This document shows, piece after piece, positions 1 to 10,654 of a stretch of 64,000 nt of DNA. The notes beneath the pieces were generated by a model. That model saw nothing but the letters and a program-made list of their open reading frames with translations. It was not told the origin of the DNA and did no database searches. Position 1 is the first letter of the stretch. Every line of letters begins with the position of its first letter. Position numbers and translations under genes: made by a program. Source of the stretch: Agrypnia vestita (Eukaryota; Arthropoda; Insecta; Trichoptera; Phryganeidae); the NCBI GenBank assembly GCA_016648135.1, contig JADDOH010002586.1, positions 62,001 to 126,000 of the forward strand. Reading direction: 5' to 3'.

Positions 1-640
1 AGACATGGCCGAACGGTGGTGGTGTTTTTAGTGCGTTTTTTAGGCGTTTTTTTTGTTGTCGGACGCTGCTCGGCGGCGGGGAGGCCTACATTCATCATTC
101 GCACCCCGTTCGATAGAAAAAGAGCGCGGCTGACGATTCTTGCAAAAATTATCGTTTAGAAATGACACACTCTCGCGTGACGGCCGCTTTCGTCGGAATT
201 TTGTATTTGCGGCGATAGCTTCGCGACGGTGAGGCCCATATCCATCATAAATAAAACATTTTTTAGCGCTGAGTCTTCCGAGCGTTTCTGTGTTTTTAGA
301 TTTTTTCTATCATTTTTTTTTGAAAAGTTATAAGAGAAACAAAAAATTTTGAACTAAAAAGCGAAAAAATGGAATATATTCTTAATACATATTGTATGGG
401 GAAACACTTTTTGGGTCATAACTCTGTTTCTAGACGTCGGAGAGGGAAAAGGGCGATAATCTGTGATCACTTGAAGAATTTTTTTTGCAATTTCGATTTT
501 CAACATTGGTGACGTAATTTTATTTTTTGGGAAATTTTTTTATACCTACAGGTTGATTTTTTATGATGGTAGTAATGTAAAATAGGGAAAATTCAAGTTT
601 TTCATTATTTTTTAATTAAGATTTGTCGTAACGATTAAGG
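1..640. other. AT-rich repeat-like DNA, no gene seen
   Basis: No credible ORF. Two short GC-richer stretches (about 55-130 and 180-235) each precede a similar phrase (GAGGCCYAYATYCATCAT), so this is probably part of the same repeat landscape as the arrays that follow. Confidence 0.5.
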
Positions 641-1215
641 AAAAGCGTTTGAGAGTAAAATATTATACAGGGTGTTTTTTATGATGAAGTTGAGATTTTT
701 TACGAAATTGTGGTTATGTTAGGTAAGGTTTGGTTAGGTTAGCTTAGTTTAGGTTAGTTTTGGTTTGGTTAAGTTAGGTTATTACACAGGGTGTTTTTTA
801 TGATGAAATTGCGCATTTTCAATAAAAAAGAGCTTTTGCATAGATGTGACGTAATGATTTAGGGAAGATGCTTGGTTGGGTAATATTATACAGGATGTTT
901 TTTATGATGAAATTGCGCGTTTCTTCGAATAAGCTTCGCAGAGGGGGTTAAATTATATTATTATTTTTATTTCGTTCTGACGTCTCGACTTCGGAAAGGC
1001 GCTTGGTTGGGAAATATTATACAGAGTGTTTTTTATTATGATAATATTTTAAGAATTGTGTAATTGCGCGTTTATGAATTAGCTTCAGCATAGATGTGAT
1101 GTCACGATTTTGAAAAGGCGCTTGGGTGGGAAATATTATACAGGATGTTTTTTAGTTTTTGACGTCATATTTTGGAGATTTTTAATAATTTTAGCGTGAC
1201 GTCACGTTTAAGCCG
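641..1215. repeat. Degenerate ~115 bp tandem repeat array
   Basis: The phrase ATTATACAGGRTGTTTTTTA recurs near 662, 781, 888, 1015 and 1135, usually preceded by GCTTGGTTGGGWAATATT and often followed by ATGATGAAATTGCGC. Spacing is roughly 105-127 bp and the units are diverged. The array ends at a TGACGTCA palindrome (1197-1204). No coding capacity is seen. Confidence 0.75.
711..782 (+). repeat. TTAGG-like degenerate pentamer tract
   Basis: About 70 bp made of variants of GGTTA, GGTTT and AGTTA, with several exact TTAGG words. It resembles the ancestral insect telomere repeat TTAGG but is much degenerated, and it sits inside the 115 bp array. It may be an old interstitial telomeric-type tract or simple low-complexity drift. 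Confidence 0.5.
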
Positions 1216-1500
1216 TTTGGAAAAAACCAAAAACAAAAAAAAAACGAAAAAAAATCAAAAAACCAAACACTTTAATCAAAAAATCAAATTCATAATCATT
1301 TTTTATAATATTTTGTAAGATCAACCATCTTCTGTTTTTTTTAAAAACTTCAATTCTCATTAAAATATAACATGTATAAAAAAATTTTCTTCCATTCGAA
1401 TTTCAATGTTTCGACTATGGTTTCACGGGGAGTTTTTTTTCTTTTTCTGACATACACGATTGGTAGAAATTAACATTGCCTACATTTATACGTTTTTGGT

Positions 1501-2985
1501 GTTTTTCTATCTATTTTTTTAGAAAAGTTATTAAAGATAATCATTATTTCCATTTTCCGGGGCCAGGTAGACATCTATTGACAATTTTTTGAACCTCGAG
1601 ATATCGGTAAATTTTTGATGTTTAGTTTATTGGCTGTAACTTCTAAACGCGTCATCCTATTTTAGTCATCGATATCTCGATCGATAGGGAAATAGTGTCT
1701 CTATCGATCATATAGAAAATAATTTTGGTACAATTACAATCTTCAGTATTACGTCCGCTTTCATCCGAGTTTTGTGGTTCCGACTGTAGCTTCGCGGGAA
1801 AATTTTTAATTCTTATTCTTAAAATCACAATCTGTGGAATTTAACGTTATCTATCTTTCGGCATTTTTATTTATTTTTTATCACTATGTTGAGAGAACTT
1901 ATAAAATAAAATATAAAAAAATCGCTCAAAATTTCGCCATTTTGGGCGTGGCTTCGCAATGAGGATGTAAAAAAAATTTATATTTTATAAAATCTGTACA
2001 CGTTAACGTGATGTATCTTTCTGCGTTTTTAGTTTTTTTCTATCTATTTTTTAAAAAAAGTTATTAAAGATAATCATTATTTCCATTTTCCGGGGCCAGG
2101 TAGACATCTGTTGACAATTTTTTGAACCTCGAGATATCGGTTAATTTTAGATGTTTAGTTTATTGGCTGTAACTTCTATACGCGTCATCCTATTTAAGTC
2201 AACGATATCTCGATCGATAGGGAAATAAGGTCTCTATCGATCATATTGAAAATAATTTTGATACAATTACAATCTTCAGTATTACGTCCGCTTTCATCCG
2301 AGTTTTGTGGTTTTTACTGTGGCTTCGCGGGAAAATGTTTAATTATTATTCTTAAAAGCACAATCTGTGGAATTTAACGTTATCTATCTTTGGGCATTTT
2401 TATTTATTTTTTATGACTATTTTGAGAGAACTTATAAAATAAAATATAAAAATATCGCTCAAAATTTCGCCATTTTGGGCGTGGCTTCGCAATGAGGATG
2501 TAAAAATTTTTTTTATTTTATAAAATCTGTGCAAGTTAACGTGATGTATCTTTCTGCATTTTTAGTTTTTTTCTATCTATTTTTTTAGAAAAGTTATTAA
2601 AGATAATCATTATTTCCATTTTCCGGAGCCAGGTAGACATCTATTGACAATTTTTTGAACCTCGAGATATCGGTTAATTTTAGATGTTTAGTTTATTGGC
2701 TGTAACTTCTAAACGCGTCATCCTATTTTAGTCATCGATATCTCGATCGATAGGGAAATAGTGTCTTTATCGATCATATTGAAAATAATTTTGGTACAAT
2801 TATAGACCTCAGTATTACGTCCGCTTTCATCCGAGTTTTGTGGTTTTGACTATGGCTTCGCGGGAAAAAATTTAATTCTTATTCTTAAAATCACAATCTG
2901 TGGAATTTAACGTTATGTATCTTTCGGCATTTTTATTTATTTTTTATCACTATTTTAAGAAAATTTATAAAATAAAAATAAAAAA
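1501..2985 (+). repeat. 533 bp tandem repeat, about 2.8 copies
   Basis: The landmark CATTTTCCGG (third copy CATTTTCCGGA) occurs at 1551, 2084 and 2617, exactly 533 bp apart. Each unit contains CCTCGAGATATCGG, TTTAGTTTATTGGCTGTAAC, ATATCTCGATCGATAGGG and a GTCCGCTTTCATCCGAG block. Copies differ by scattered substitutions and small indels. No ORF is conserved across the units, so this looks like satellite or decayed element DNA. Confidence 0.85.
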
Positions 2986-2999
2986 AATTCCATCTTCAT

Positions 3000-3345
3000 A
3001 AATATTTTAAAACTTTTCTTGAAATAATGATAAAAAATAAATAAAAATGCAGAAACATAGACAACATTAAATTATACAGACTGTATTTTTTGGAATTGTA
3101 ATTTAAATATTCCCCGCGAAGCCACAGATAAAAGAGTAAAACGCGGATGAAAGCGGACGTAATTCTATAGTCTGCCATTGTTAAAAAAAATTTTTTGGTA
3201 AGTTCGATAGGAGCACTATTTCCCTATCGATCGAGATATCGATGACTAAAATGGGATGATGCGTTAAGAAGTTATGGCTTAAAAACATAATGACAAAATT
3301 TACATAAGATGAAAACTTCTAAAAAAAATCAACAGATGTCTAATA
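3000..3345 (-). repeat. Inverted partial copy of the 533 bp unit
   Basis: CCCTATCGATCGAGATATCG and the AAGCGGACGTAAT block appear here in reverse complement relative to 1501-2985. The tandem array is therefore followed by an inverted partial unit, and the region could fold back on itself. Confidence 0.75.
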
Positions 3346-3583
3346 TAGGCCGTTGTTAAATTGGATAAATATTTAATTCGTTTATAACTTTTCTAAAAAT
3401 AAAGTTACAAAAAAATAAAAATGCAGAAAGGTAGATGATTTAAAATTCTAGAAATATTATTTTTTTAAATAAAGGTTATAAAAAAATTTAATAGATGTCT
3501 AATTAGTAGTACAAAATTGAAAAAATTTAGTGGACTATGTGTATATGTATGAGTCTTTTGGTTTTTTTCGTTTTTTCGCGATA

Positions 3584-3697
3584 GCTCTGCGAAGCAGAGC
3601 GCAAACCGGCTCATTTTAACAAGATAGGCGCGCGCAGCGCGCCCGCGTATTTTGTCAAATTTTGCGAAGGGTAGGTACCCCCGCGGCGGAGCCGCGG
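3584..3697. repeat. Three GC-rich palindromes with GNA triloops
   Basis: Perfect 7 bp stems closed by three-base loops: GCTCTGC-GAA-GCAGAGC (3584-3600), GGCGCGC-GCA-GCGCGCC (3627-3643) and CCGCGGC-GGA-GCCGCGG (3681-3697). All loops are GNA flanked by C and G, the DNA mini-hairpin type known to be unusually stable. They stand out sharply against the A+T-rich surroundings. Confidence 0.85.
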
Positions 3698-3748
3698 TCA
3701 TTCATGGTGTTTGGCCTGTTTTCAGAATGGTTCTTGATAATTTAAGAG

Positions 3749-3776
3749 TGACGTCACGTTTTAGCTGTTTTGAAAA
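3749..3776 (+). repeat. Direct repeat partner of 1196-1222 (TGACGTCA)
   Basis: GTGACGTCACGTTTTAGCTG here matches GTGACGTCACGTTTAAGCCG at 1196, 2553 bp upstream. Each is followed by a similar GTTTKGAAAA sequence and later by A-rich CCAAAAAC blocks. The pair brackets the 533 bp array and could mark a duplicated unit or element ends. Confidence 0.6.
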
Positions 3777-3817
3777 TTATATACAGAGTTGACATTTTGA
3801 AAAATTATCAAAGTATT

Positions 3818-3985
3818 TTTTTTTCAAAAACCAAAAACCAAAATTTTTTTTTTTCAAAAACCAAAAAACCAAAAGCCATTTTTTTTTCAAAAACCAAAAA
3901 CCAAAAAACCAAAAAATATTTTTTTTCAAAAACCAAAAACCCAAAAACCAAAATTTTTTTTTTTCAAAAACCAAAAACCAAAAAT
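3818..3985 (+). repeat. T-block / CAAAAACC tandem array
   Basis: Five units alternate eight or more T with CAAAAACCAAAAACCAAAA-type stretches. Open frames on both strands here (K/P/F-rich or F/W-rich) are translations of this low-complexity array, not genes. A related A-rich stretch lies at 1222-1270. Confidence 0.85.
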
Positions 3986-4044
3986 GGTTTTTTATGGATA
4001 TCTCCACGAAGCAAAGTTCGATTTCGAAAATTTAAAATGTCCCA

Positions 4045-4240
4045 GACGGGCGCAGCCCGTCCGCGCCTTTTCACGACAGACGCTGCGCGGCAAAGCCGCG
4101 CAGCGACTGTCGCCACCCGCCGCCCGCGCAGCGGGCGTTGATGACCGCGCAGCGGGCAAACGCGACCGCGCAGCGGGAGCCGTCACACTCAAACACCTTT
4201 GCGCGGCTTTTGCGCGGCTTCGGGCGCGCAGCGGCTTCCT
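4045..4240. repeat. Second cluster of GC-rich triloop palindromes
   Basis: Perfect stems: GACGGGC-GCA-GCCCGTC (4045-4061), an 11 bp stem CGCTGCGCGGC with AAA loop (4081-4105) and CGCCCGC-GCA-GCGGGCG (4121-4137). Shorter CCGC-GCA-GCGG hairpins follow at 4145 and 4166, with related CGCGCAGCGG near 4225. Most loops are again GNA. Confidence 0.85.
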
Positions 4241-4259
4241 CTTACACCCTTCGGTTTTT

Positions 4260-4788
4260 TAAATTGAAGATCTTACCCCCACACTTTCAATCATAACTCG
4301 GACATTTGTCAACCAATTTCAATTTCGAAAATTACAACAGACACTTCTTCTTCTTCTTCTTCTCGCTCTTATAGTACAATCTGGCACGGCAGCTAGTCTA
4401 TTTATTAAATTCCATGCGTAAATTTTAAAGGTGCATGCAACTATCTACTTAAATTACGTAAATTTTATTATGTATGTCCTACGTAAGTTTTAAACGAAGC
4501 TGATACATGGCATCGGAGATTCTTGTCATTTTTTTTACGTGATAACAAATAATTCAGTAATAGATTTGTCCTTGCAATAAATTTGGCTCGAGGATCAAAT
4601 TTTTATATATTCATTTCCACAATTCGTTGGAATAAAATTTATTTATTTAAAATTATATTATTTTATTTTATACATATTTTAAATTAATCGCATTTTTAAT
4701 TGTGTAAGTCACCACTTTTCAGTGCATATTTCTTTGTAAGTAATTTAACCAATTCGTTTTAATTTTTATATACGTACGAGTACATATA
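4260..4788. other. AT-rich DNA, no gene seen
   Basis: Only a short CTT microsatellite near 4345-4363 is notable. Confidence 0.5.
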
Positions 4789-5277
4789 CAGGGTGTATCA
4801 GAGCTAGCAGCAGAAATTTGGCCGGTAGATTCCTGACTACGTTATGAGTCTAAAATATTCTAGCAACCATGACCTAATATCAATAGTTATGGAGATATGC
4901 AAAACAAAAATTACATTTTTTTTTTTCAATATTTCTGACTTATTTTTTGCAAAAAGTTGAACTACCATTACAGTAACAAGTCGAATAAATCGATAAAAAC
5001 CTTGGAAATTTGAAAAAAAAATTTTTACAAGATCTTTATCATTTTATTTAAGTTGTATTGAAGAAAATTAATTTTTCATTATCGATATAAGTAACTGTAA
5101 TGACAGTTCAACTTTTTGCAAAAAATAAGTCATGAATATTGAAAAAAAAATGCAAACTTTGATATTGAATATCTCCATAACTATTGATATTAGGTCATAG
5201 TTAATTGAACATTTTAGACTCATAACATAGGCAGAAATCTACCGGCCAATCTTCTGCTGCTAGCTCTGGCACACCCA
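4789..5277. mobile_element. Foldback MITE, CAGGG family, copy 1
   Basis: The two halves are imperfect reverse complements. CAGAGCTAGCAGCAGAA near the left end matches TTCTGCTGCTAGCTCTG at the right. Both arms carry GACCTAATATCAATAGTTATG and its complement. The left end CAGGGTG is preceded by TATA, consistent with TA target sites seen at other copies; the right terminus is mutated. There is no ORF, so it must have been mobilised in trans. Confidence 0.8.
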
Positions 5278-6740
5278 TATGTACATATGTGCATATTAAG
5301 ACCTTTTTTACTTTTATGAGCACATAATACGCGTCATACTATGAATGTATAACACAATAAATTTTTTTTTTTCAGTGCCTTGGTAAGGCTTTTAAAGTTT
5401 ATTGCTAACGTAATATTTATATTAGGTAAATCTTTTCTATTCTAAACAATATCGCACATCATAAATATTAAAAGAAAATTCTAAAATATAATAATTTTGT
5501 ATTAAAAATGTTACATAATTTAATACATTCAAAATTGACTGAAAGCTACGTAAGCAAAAGGAAACATAAATGTATTTTCTAGAGCAAATCATTTATGTTA
5601 AATTTTAATATAGTAAATAAAAATACAACCACACACGGTATATCTCAACATGTTTGAATTCTCCTTCAATATTGCAAATTAAAATGATTTGACTTCATTG
5701 CAATGTTCTGAGACAGAAAAAAACATCTAAAATAAATATTACATATCTGAAATTGCAAACATGCAATTGAATGAATATAAGCAAAGTAAAAATAATATAA
5801 GAAATGCATTATGATAATAAACGTAAAGACCGATAAAAAAATAAAACAAATTAATAAACAAAAAACTAACCCATAAAAACCAAGTTTTTATTTTACTCCC
5901 TTTCTTTGTAAAATATAACAACAATTAAAGACGAATTAAAACATATAACATAACATTAAACTTACAGTAATTCAATATTATTTCTAAAATGTCATGCTTT
6001 GAAGATTAAATTCTAAAAACATTTGTCAGTCAATTTAGATTTTCGAAATTCGTAGTGAAGTATCTATTATGTATACCGACGGAGTAATTCAAATTTAGAA
6101 AATATTCCGCGACGCTATCGGGCCGCCGTTGCTAGTAATCAAACTTTTGTAATGATTCCAATTTGAAAAAACCATTAAAATTTCTAAAAATCCAAAATTA
6201 TACTATTATTATTATTATTTTTTAACGAAAATTTGATAGATCTTTTTGATCGTCGCCACGAGTCTGCTTGCAAAGTTTCAGCTCGATTGGATCACGGGAA
6301 AAGGGTTAAAAATCGATCCAAAGTTTTTTCGCCAAGAAAACAAGCAAACAGACGCCACGAGTTATAAGAAAGGAAGTAAAAAAGTAGGATATTAATGAAC
6401 AGAACAACATGCGAAATATATAATTATTACCCAGTTTCCCCACAAGGGTTGAGAATGCAGAAGACAGAATTATAGAAAGGTCTCTTTTGTCCTCTCACTT
6501 CTCTCGTCCATTATGCCAGGTCTATTACCTGTGCCTCATATTTTGTCTTTACCATCATCTTCTCACTTTTGCATTCTACACGACCAAACTTTCTTTATTC
6601 AATCGACCACGCTACAAACAGCTCTACACTTTTACCTAATCTATTTATTATTCCCTCTGGAGAGAAATAAGACCAAATCTTTATTATTATTTAAAAACAA
6701 GATATCAATATTATTGTAAAATTGTTAATAATTTAAAATA
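5278..6740. other. AT-rich DNA with retroelement-like tail
   Basis: No ORF of note. The stretch about 6105-6365 (TTTTTGATCGTCGCCACGAG, TTTCAGCTCGATTGGATCAC, CAAGCAAACAGACGCCACGA) has the wording of 3' untranslated tails of arthropod non-LTR retroelements, but no coding part is attached. Confidence 0.45.
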
Positions 6741-7036
6741 CACGGTGCAACAGAGCTAATCGACAATGATTATGTAGATTCCTGCTTAAATTATGAGTTG
6801 AAAGTGTCATAACATCAATATCATAATATCAGTAGTTATAGAGATGAACGATTTCAAGGTTTGATTTTTTTTCAATATATCTTGCTTATCTTCTGAAAGT
6901 CATCGGACTATCATGAAATTAAGAAAAATTCTGGTTGGAATTTCTGATATTCGATATGAATTGCAAATGAATGTTTAAAATTCGATATGATTTGCTTTTG
7001 TGATTGTCCAGTGAGTACTTTAATAATATCCCTGTA
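6741..7036. mobile_element. Foldback MITE, CAGGG family, decayed copy 2
   Basis: The left end CACGGTGCAACAGAGCTAAT and the phrases GTAGATTCCTGCTTAAATTATGAG and ATCAGTAGTTATAGAGAT match copy 1. The right end is CCCTGTA. Internal sequence is shortened. Confidence 0.65.
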
Positions 7037-7727
7037 TAATTTAATATAATTATTAACGATATGTTGGACTCGACTTATTACAAGTGAATACTTTACGTAG
7101 GCGACGACAGAGCGTGCTATTTTATGAAGGTACCCAGCACACTAACTGTATTACGAATTCGCCTATACATATACATAGACTGCGCCGCCTAGGCAATCAA
7201 TACAGCTCTGTTGATATATTTAAAACTCGCACAATATACGCATACAAAAGACAAATCTTGAATCTTTTTTAGTTTTCCTACATTCTTAATCTTATTTATT
7301 GTATTTATATTGTATTGTTATTAATTACTCTTTCATTTTTTTATTTTATTATGTATTTATTAATTTAATGCATCTATATTGGTATTATTCTTTATTTTTA
7401 TCTATTTTTCTTGTGTACTTAGATAGCTATGCTATTTTAACAACGTCTTTCAAATTATGTAAAAGTTTATTGAGGGCGTGTTTTATTAATAATTTTAATT
7501 AAATAAATAAATAAGGATATATATCAGCAGCCTTGTAATACTGTGAATGAAATGAAGGTCCTTCCGAAATATCTCTAATCTATACCTACTTATTACTATT
7601 TCTTCATCTTATCATTTCACATAATTTAATAGCATAGAATATATCAGTCTACATACGTACATAAGATTTTTGCGATTTGGTATAGTCAAAGATTCAGTTC
7701 AGTTCAAACGTCAGGTTCATTTATATT
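7037..7727. other. AT-rich DNA, no gene seen
   Basis: Short open frames here lack any recognisable protein features. Confidence 0.5.
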
Positions 7728-8270
7728 ATACTAGCTATGCCCGCACGCTTCGCATGCGTAGATTTTTAGTAACTTTTAGTCATATTTTATTAATTTGTGT
7801 ATTAACCTTTAAATACAGATTTTTTTATGAAATTTGCGATTTCTACAATTTATCTACAGAAAGTATTTAAATGTCTCCACATATAAATTAAATTAAATAA
7901 ATACCACACGCAAGATTCATAATTCTTTTTGGTGAGGTATGCATATACATGCAAAAAAATTCATTGTTTACATTTTCTAGGTATCATTGTAAGAAAATAT
8001 TATATATAATTAAATTTTAAAAATCTCTTCCCGTTAAAACAGCGCATCGCTCGATCATTTTTTCGTCGACTTTAGTTGTAAAATAGGTCACCACAAAAAG
8101 CCCTTTTATTTTAACGGGATAATATATAGCCTATGTCCATCCTGAAAGTCTATTCTGAATATTGGTGAAAGGATTTTTGAAATGGGATGAGTAGTTTCTA
8201 AGATTATCTCCTACATTCAAACTTCAAACTTACAAACTCACAAACTTTACCTCTTTATACAGATTAAGTT
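7728..8270 (+). repeat. Dispersed retroelement-tail-like repeat
   Basis: It starts TACTAGCTATGCCCGCACGC. It contains AAAATAGGTCACCACAAAAA, a TAGCCTATGTCCATCCTGAA block and ends in TACAAACTCACAAACTTTAC. Such wording is typical of an abundant insect dispersed repeat. A reverse-oriented relative lies at 51400-51770 with the same GTCGAC and GGTCACCAC landmarks. Confidence 0.7.
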
Positions 8271-9543
8271 TAGACAGAGTAAGAACCAGCGACCCCAGAC
8301 TTATGTTATAGTATCAAACGTGAAATATTTTTTCTACATGTACACTGTAGTAGGTAAGAAGGTTTGGATATTATGACATTTAAGTTCGGGGGATTTTGGC
8401 AGACAACAGGTTATATATGTACAAAAAATGTATAAATAAAACGTTTAAGGGGGAATACCTACCTACGGAGCGCGAAAAAGGGCAATTTTTTTGATTTTTC
8501 AAAGAAAACATGTATAAATTATGTATTTATATCATTTTAACATGAAAGTACATACTTTTAAAAATATGTAAAATATTTTTTTTTTTTTTAAATATTCAAA
8601 ATTTGCGGAAAATTTTTGGGTTTTATTGACTGCCGAAAAAAAAGGTCCTCCGCGGTGACTACTTCCATTTCATCTGTAATCATCAGAATAAAAAAAACAA
8701 AAAGATTATATAAATTGATACTATAATTTAGTCTTTGACGTAGGGGTTTTTGAAAATATGGATTTTTGACAAAATGGTGGGCGTTTGAATTTAAAATAGC
8801 GTTTTTTAGGGAAAAAATCGGGTTTATTATGCCGATAAAAAAAACTAAATCACTTTTAAAAAAATCCTACGACAAAGACTAGATAATTATGTATAGAATA
8901 ACTACTAGAAATTTCAATTTGATCGGTTCAGTGGTTGCCGAGATATTTTGGTCACCGATTTTCAAAACATGGTTTCTAGTAAAACGCGTTTGAAAATTGA
9001 GCAATATATGAAAATAAACAAAGAGATGCCACTATTATCAGCTATAACTTTGTTATTTTTTTAAAATTTTTGCTTGACATTTTCAACAGGTATTCTTAAG
9101 TTCTCAAGCTTTAAGAAAATGCAAAAATTTAAAAAACGATTTTTTCAAAATGTCTAGGTAGGTATTCCTTCTTAAATAAGGTAACGGGTAATACTGTTAA
9201 ATTGTGGCCTGAATTAAATATATAAAATTCAAATTTATTATAATAACTTAAATTACATGATTACATGGTAATTATTTATAGAGCTGCAAAGGAACTGGCG
9301 GAAGAAATAAACCACGAAAAGCGTCTAGCAATGATTAATATGAGTAATCCCGTTAAACATATAAAATATTAGATTTGCTATTTTTACGTTTTGCTTGCTC
9401 ATTTTGTAGCTGCATCACCTGTTATCTGCCAAAATCCCCCGAACTCAAATGTCATAATATCCTTCTCGCCCTCTAGTGTACATGGACAGAAAATATTTCA
9501 TGTTTGATTCTATAAGTCTGGTGTTCGCTGGCTCTTAGTCTAA
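8271..9543. mobile_element. Element with ~140 bp terminal inverted repeats
   Basis: The left arm (8271-8420) and right arm (about 9403-9543) are about 85% inverted matches. GTTCGGGGGATTTTGGCAGA at left is paired by TCTGCCAAAATCCCCCGAAC at right, and ends TTAGAC...CCAGCGA pair with TCGCTGGCTCTTAGTCTAA. The interior has no ORF, so it is non-autonomous, and it contains a second nested inverted-repeat pair. Confidence 0.75.
8447..9174. mobile_element. Inner nested inverted-repeat element
   Basis: AAGGGGGAATACCTACCTA at 8447 faces TAGGTAGGTATTCCTTCTT ending at 9173, an inverted pair with two mismatches. TTTAAG and CTTAAA flank it. It has no coding capacity. It could be a separate MITE inserted in the 8271-9543 element, or an internal subterminal repeat of it. 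Confidence 0.6.
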
Positions 9544-9861
9544 TAGTATTGATTTTACTGCGACTTTTCCATTTTTTAGAACTGTTCATATTAAGGCTGG
9601 ACATTCACTGCAAATGCATATTTCGGAGTTTTTTTTTTTTACGAAAATGTGAAATGTGTCATTAAATGACGTAATTATAAAACAGAATGACGTCGACGGC
9701 GGCGTCATTTATTGACGCATTTCATACCTTGGAATTTTTATTTTTAAATATCAATTAAGGTGATTTTATAAAAAAAAACTTTTATTAAGTGAGTAAAGCC
9801 TCAAAATACGGGAATAAATAGAATATACTGTTTAAAATGATGGGAATAAATAGAATATACT

Positions 9862-10500
9862 GTTCTCTACATGAGAGAGTACGGGCATTATCCTTGGCTT
9901 TACCCAACCGAGTTTCTCCAGGGTATGCTTGGCTACAATAGTTTAGAGACTAGAAGGAATGTGTATTTGATTACACACTTTTATCGATTGTTGCGCGGTA
10001 TGATCGACAATACTGAAATTATGCAGAGCATTGGTTTGTATGTTCCTGATAATTACCTTAGACATCGTCAGCATAGATTGTTTCACATTCCAATATACAG
10101 GACCAACCTGCCGATGGTTATGCCTGTTGGAAAAGCTACAGCTATGCTGAACAAGATCGCTTTGGATATTGATATATTCCATGTGTCTGAGGGGGTTTTC
10201 CGAAGCAGGATTCTCCTACACCTTTGACCAGATTATACAGGTCACTTCTAATTGTTTAAAAATTGTTTAATAATAAATTAGTATTTTAATACACAATATG
10301 TATATGTGTGTGTATGTATGTATGTATATGTATATGTGTATGTATGTATATATATGTGTTTATGTATATGTGTATATGGATGTGTATGTATATGTGTATA
10401 TGTATATTGTTAGATGTAAGTTAATAATATGTATGCATTGAACAGAATGTTTGTAATGTACATATTATGGAATAAATAAAAATTGAAAAAATTGAAAAAT
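9862..10500 (+). pseudogene. Jockey-like non-LTR RT C-terminus, fragment 1
   Basis: The frame at 9871-10227 encodes MREYGHYPWLYPTEFLQGML, then GYNSLETRRNVYLI, PDNYLRHRQHRLFHIP and RTNLPM. This is the C-terminal region that follows the polymerase domain in jockey-type reverse transcriptases: YNSLE..R, then a PR.LF..P..RTN-like block. The catalytic domain is absent, so this is a 5'-truncated insertion. The tail holds a TGTATG/TATATG microsatellite (about 10290-10410), an AATAAA signal near 10471 and a short AATTGAAAA repeat, the usual retroposed 3' end. It is very similar to 42088-42600. Immediately upstream, a 23 bp direct repeat (GGGAATAAATAGAATATACT...) occurs at 9809 and 9841. Clade name is inferred from motifs only. 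Confidence 0.75.
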
Positions 10501-10654
10501 CATCTCTTTATATAAATAAAAAGCGTTTTAAAATCAACAAAAAACGTAAAAATTTATTGCAAATTCAAAACATTAAAACATATAATATTTCTTGATTCGT
10601 TAGTAAAAGTTCTAGATAATGATGAAGTATACTTTATACGTATAAAAAAACATA

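Noticed and set aside
3770..4141. 123-codon plus-strand ORF and overlapping frames on both strands
   Set aside because: They translate the T-block/CAAAAACC array and GC hairpins; low-complexity artefacts.
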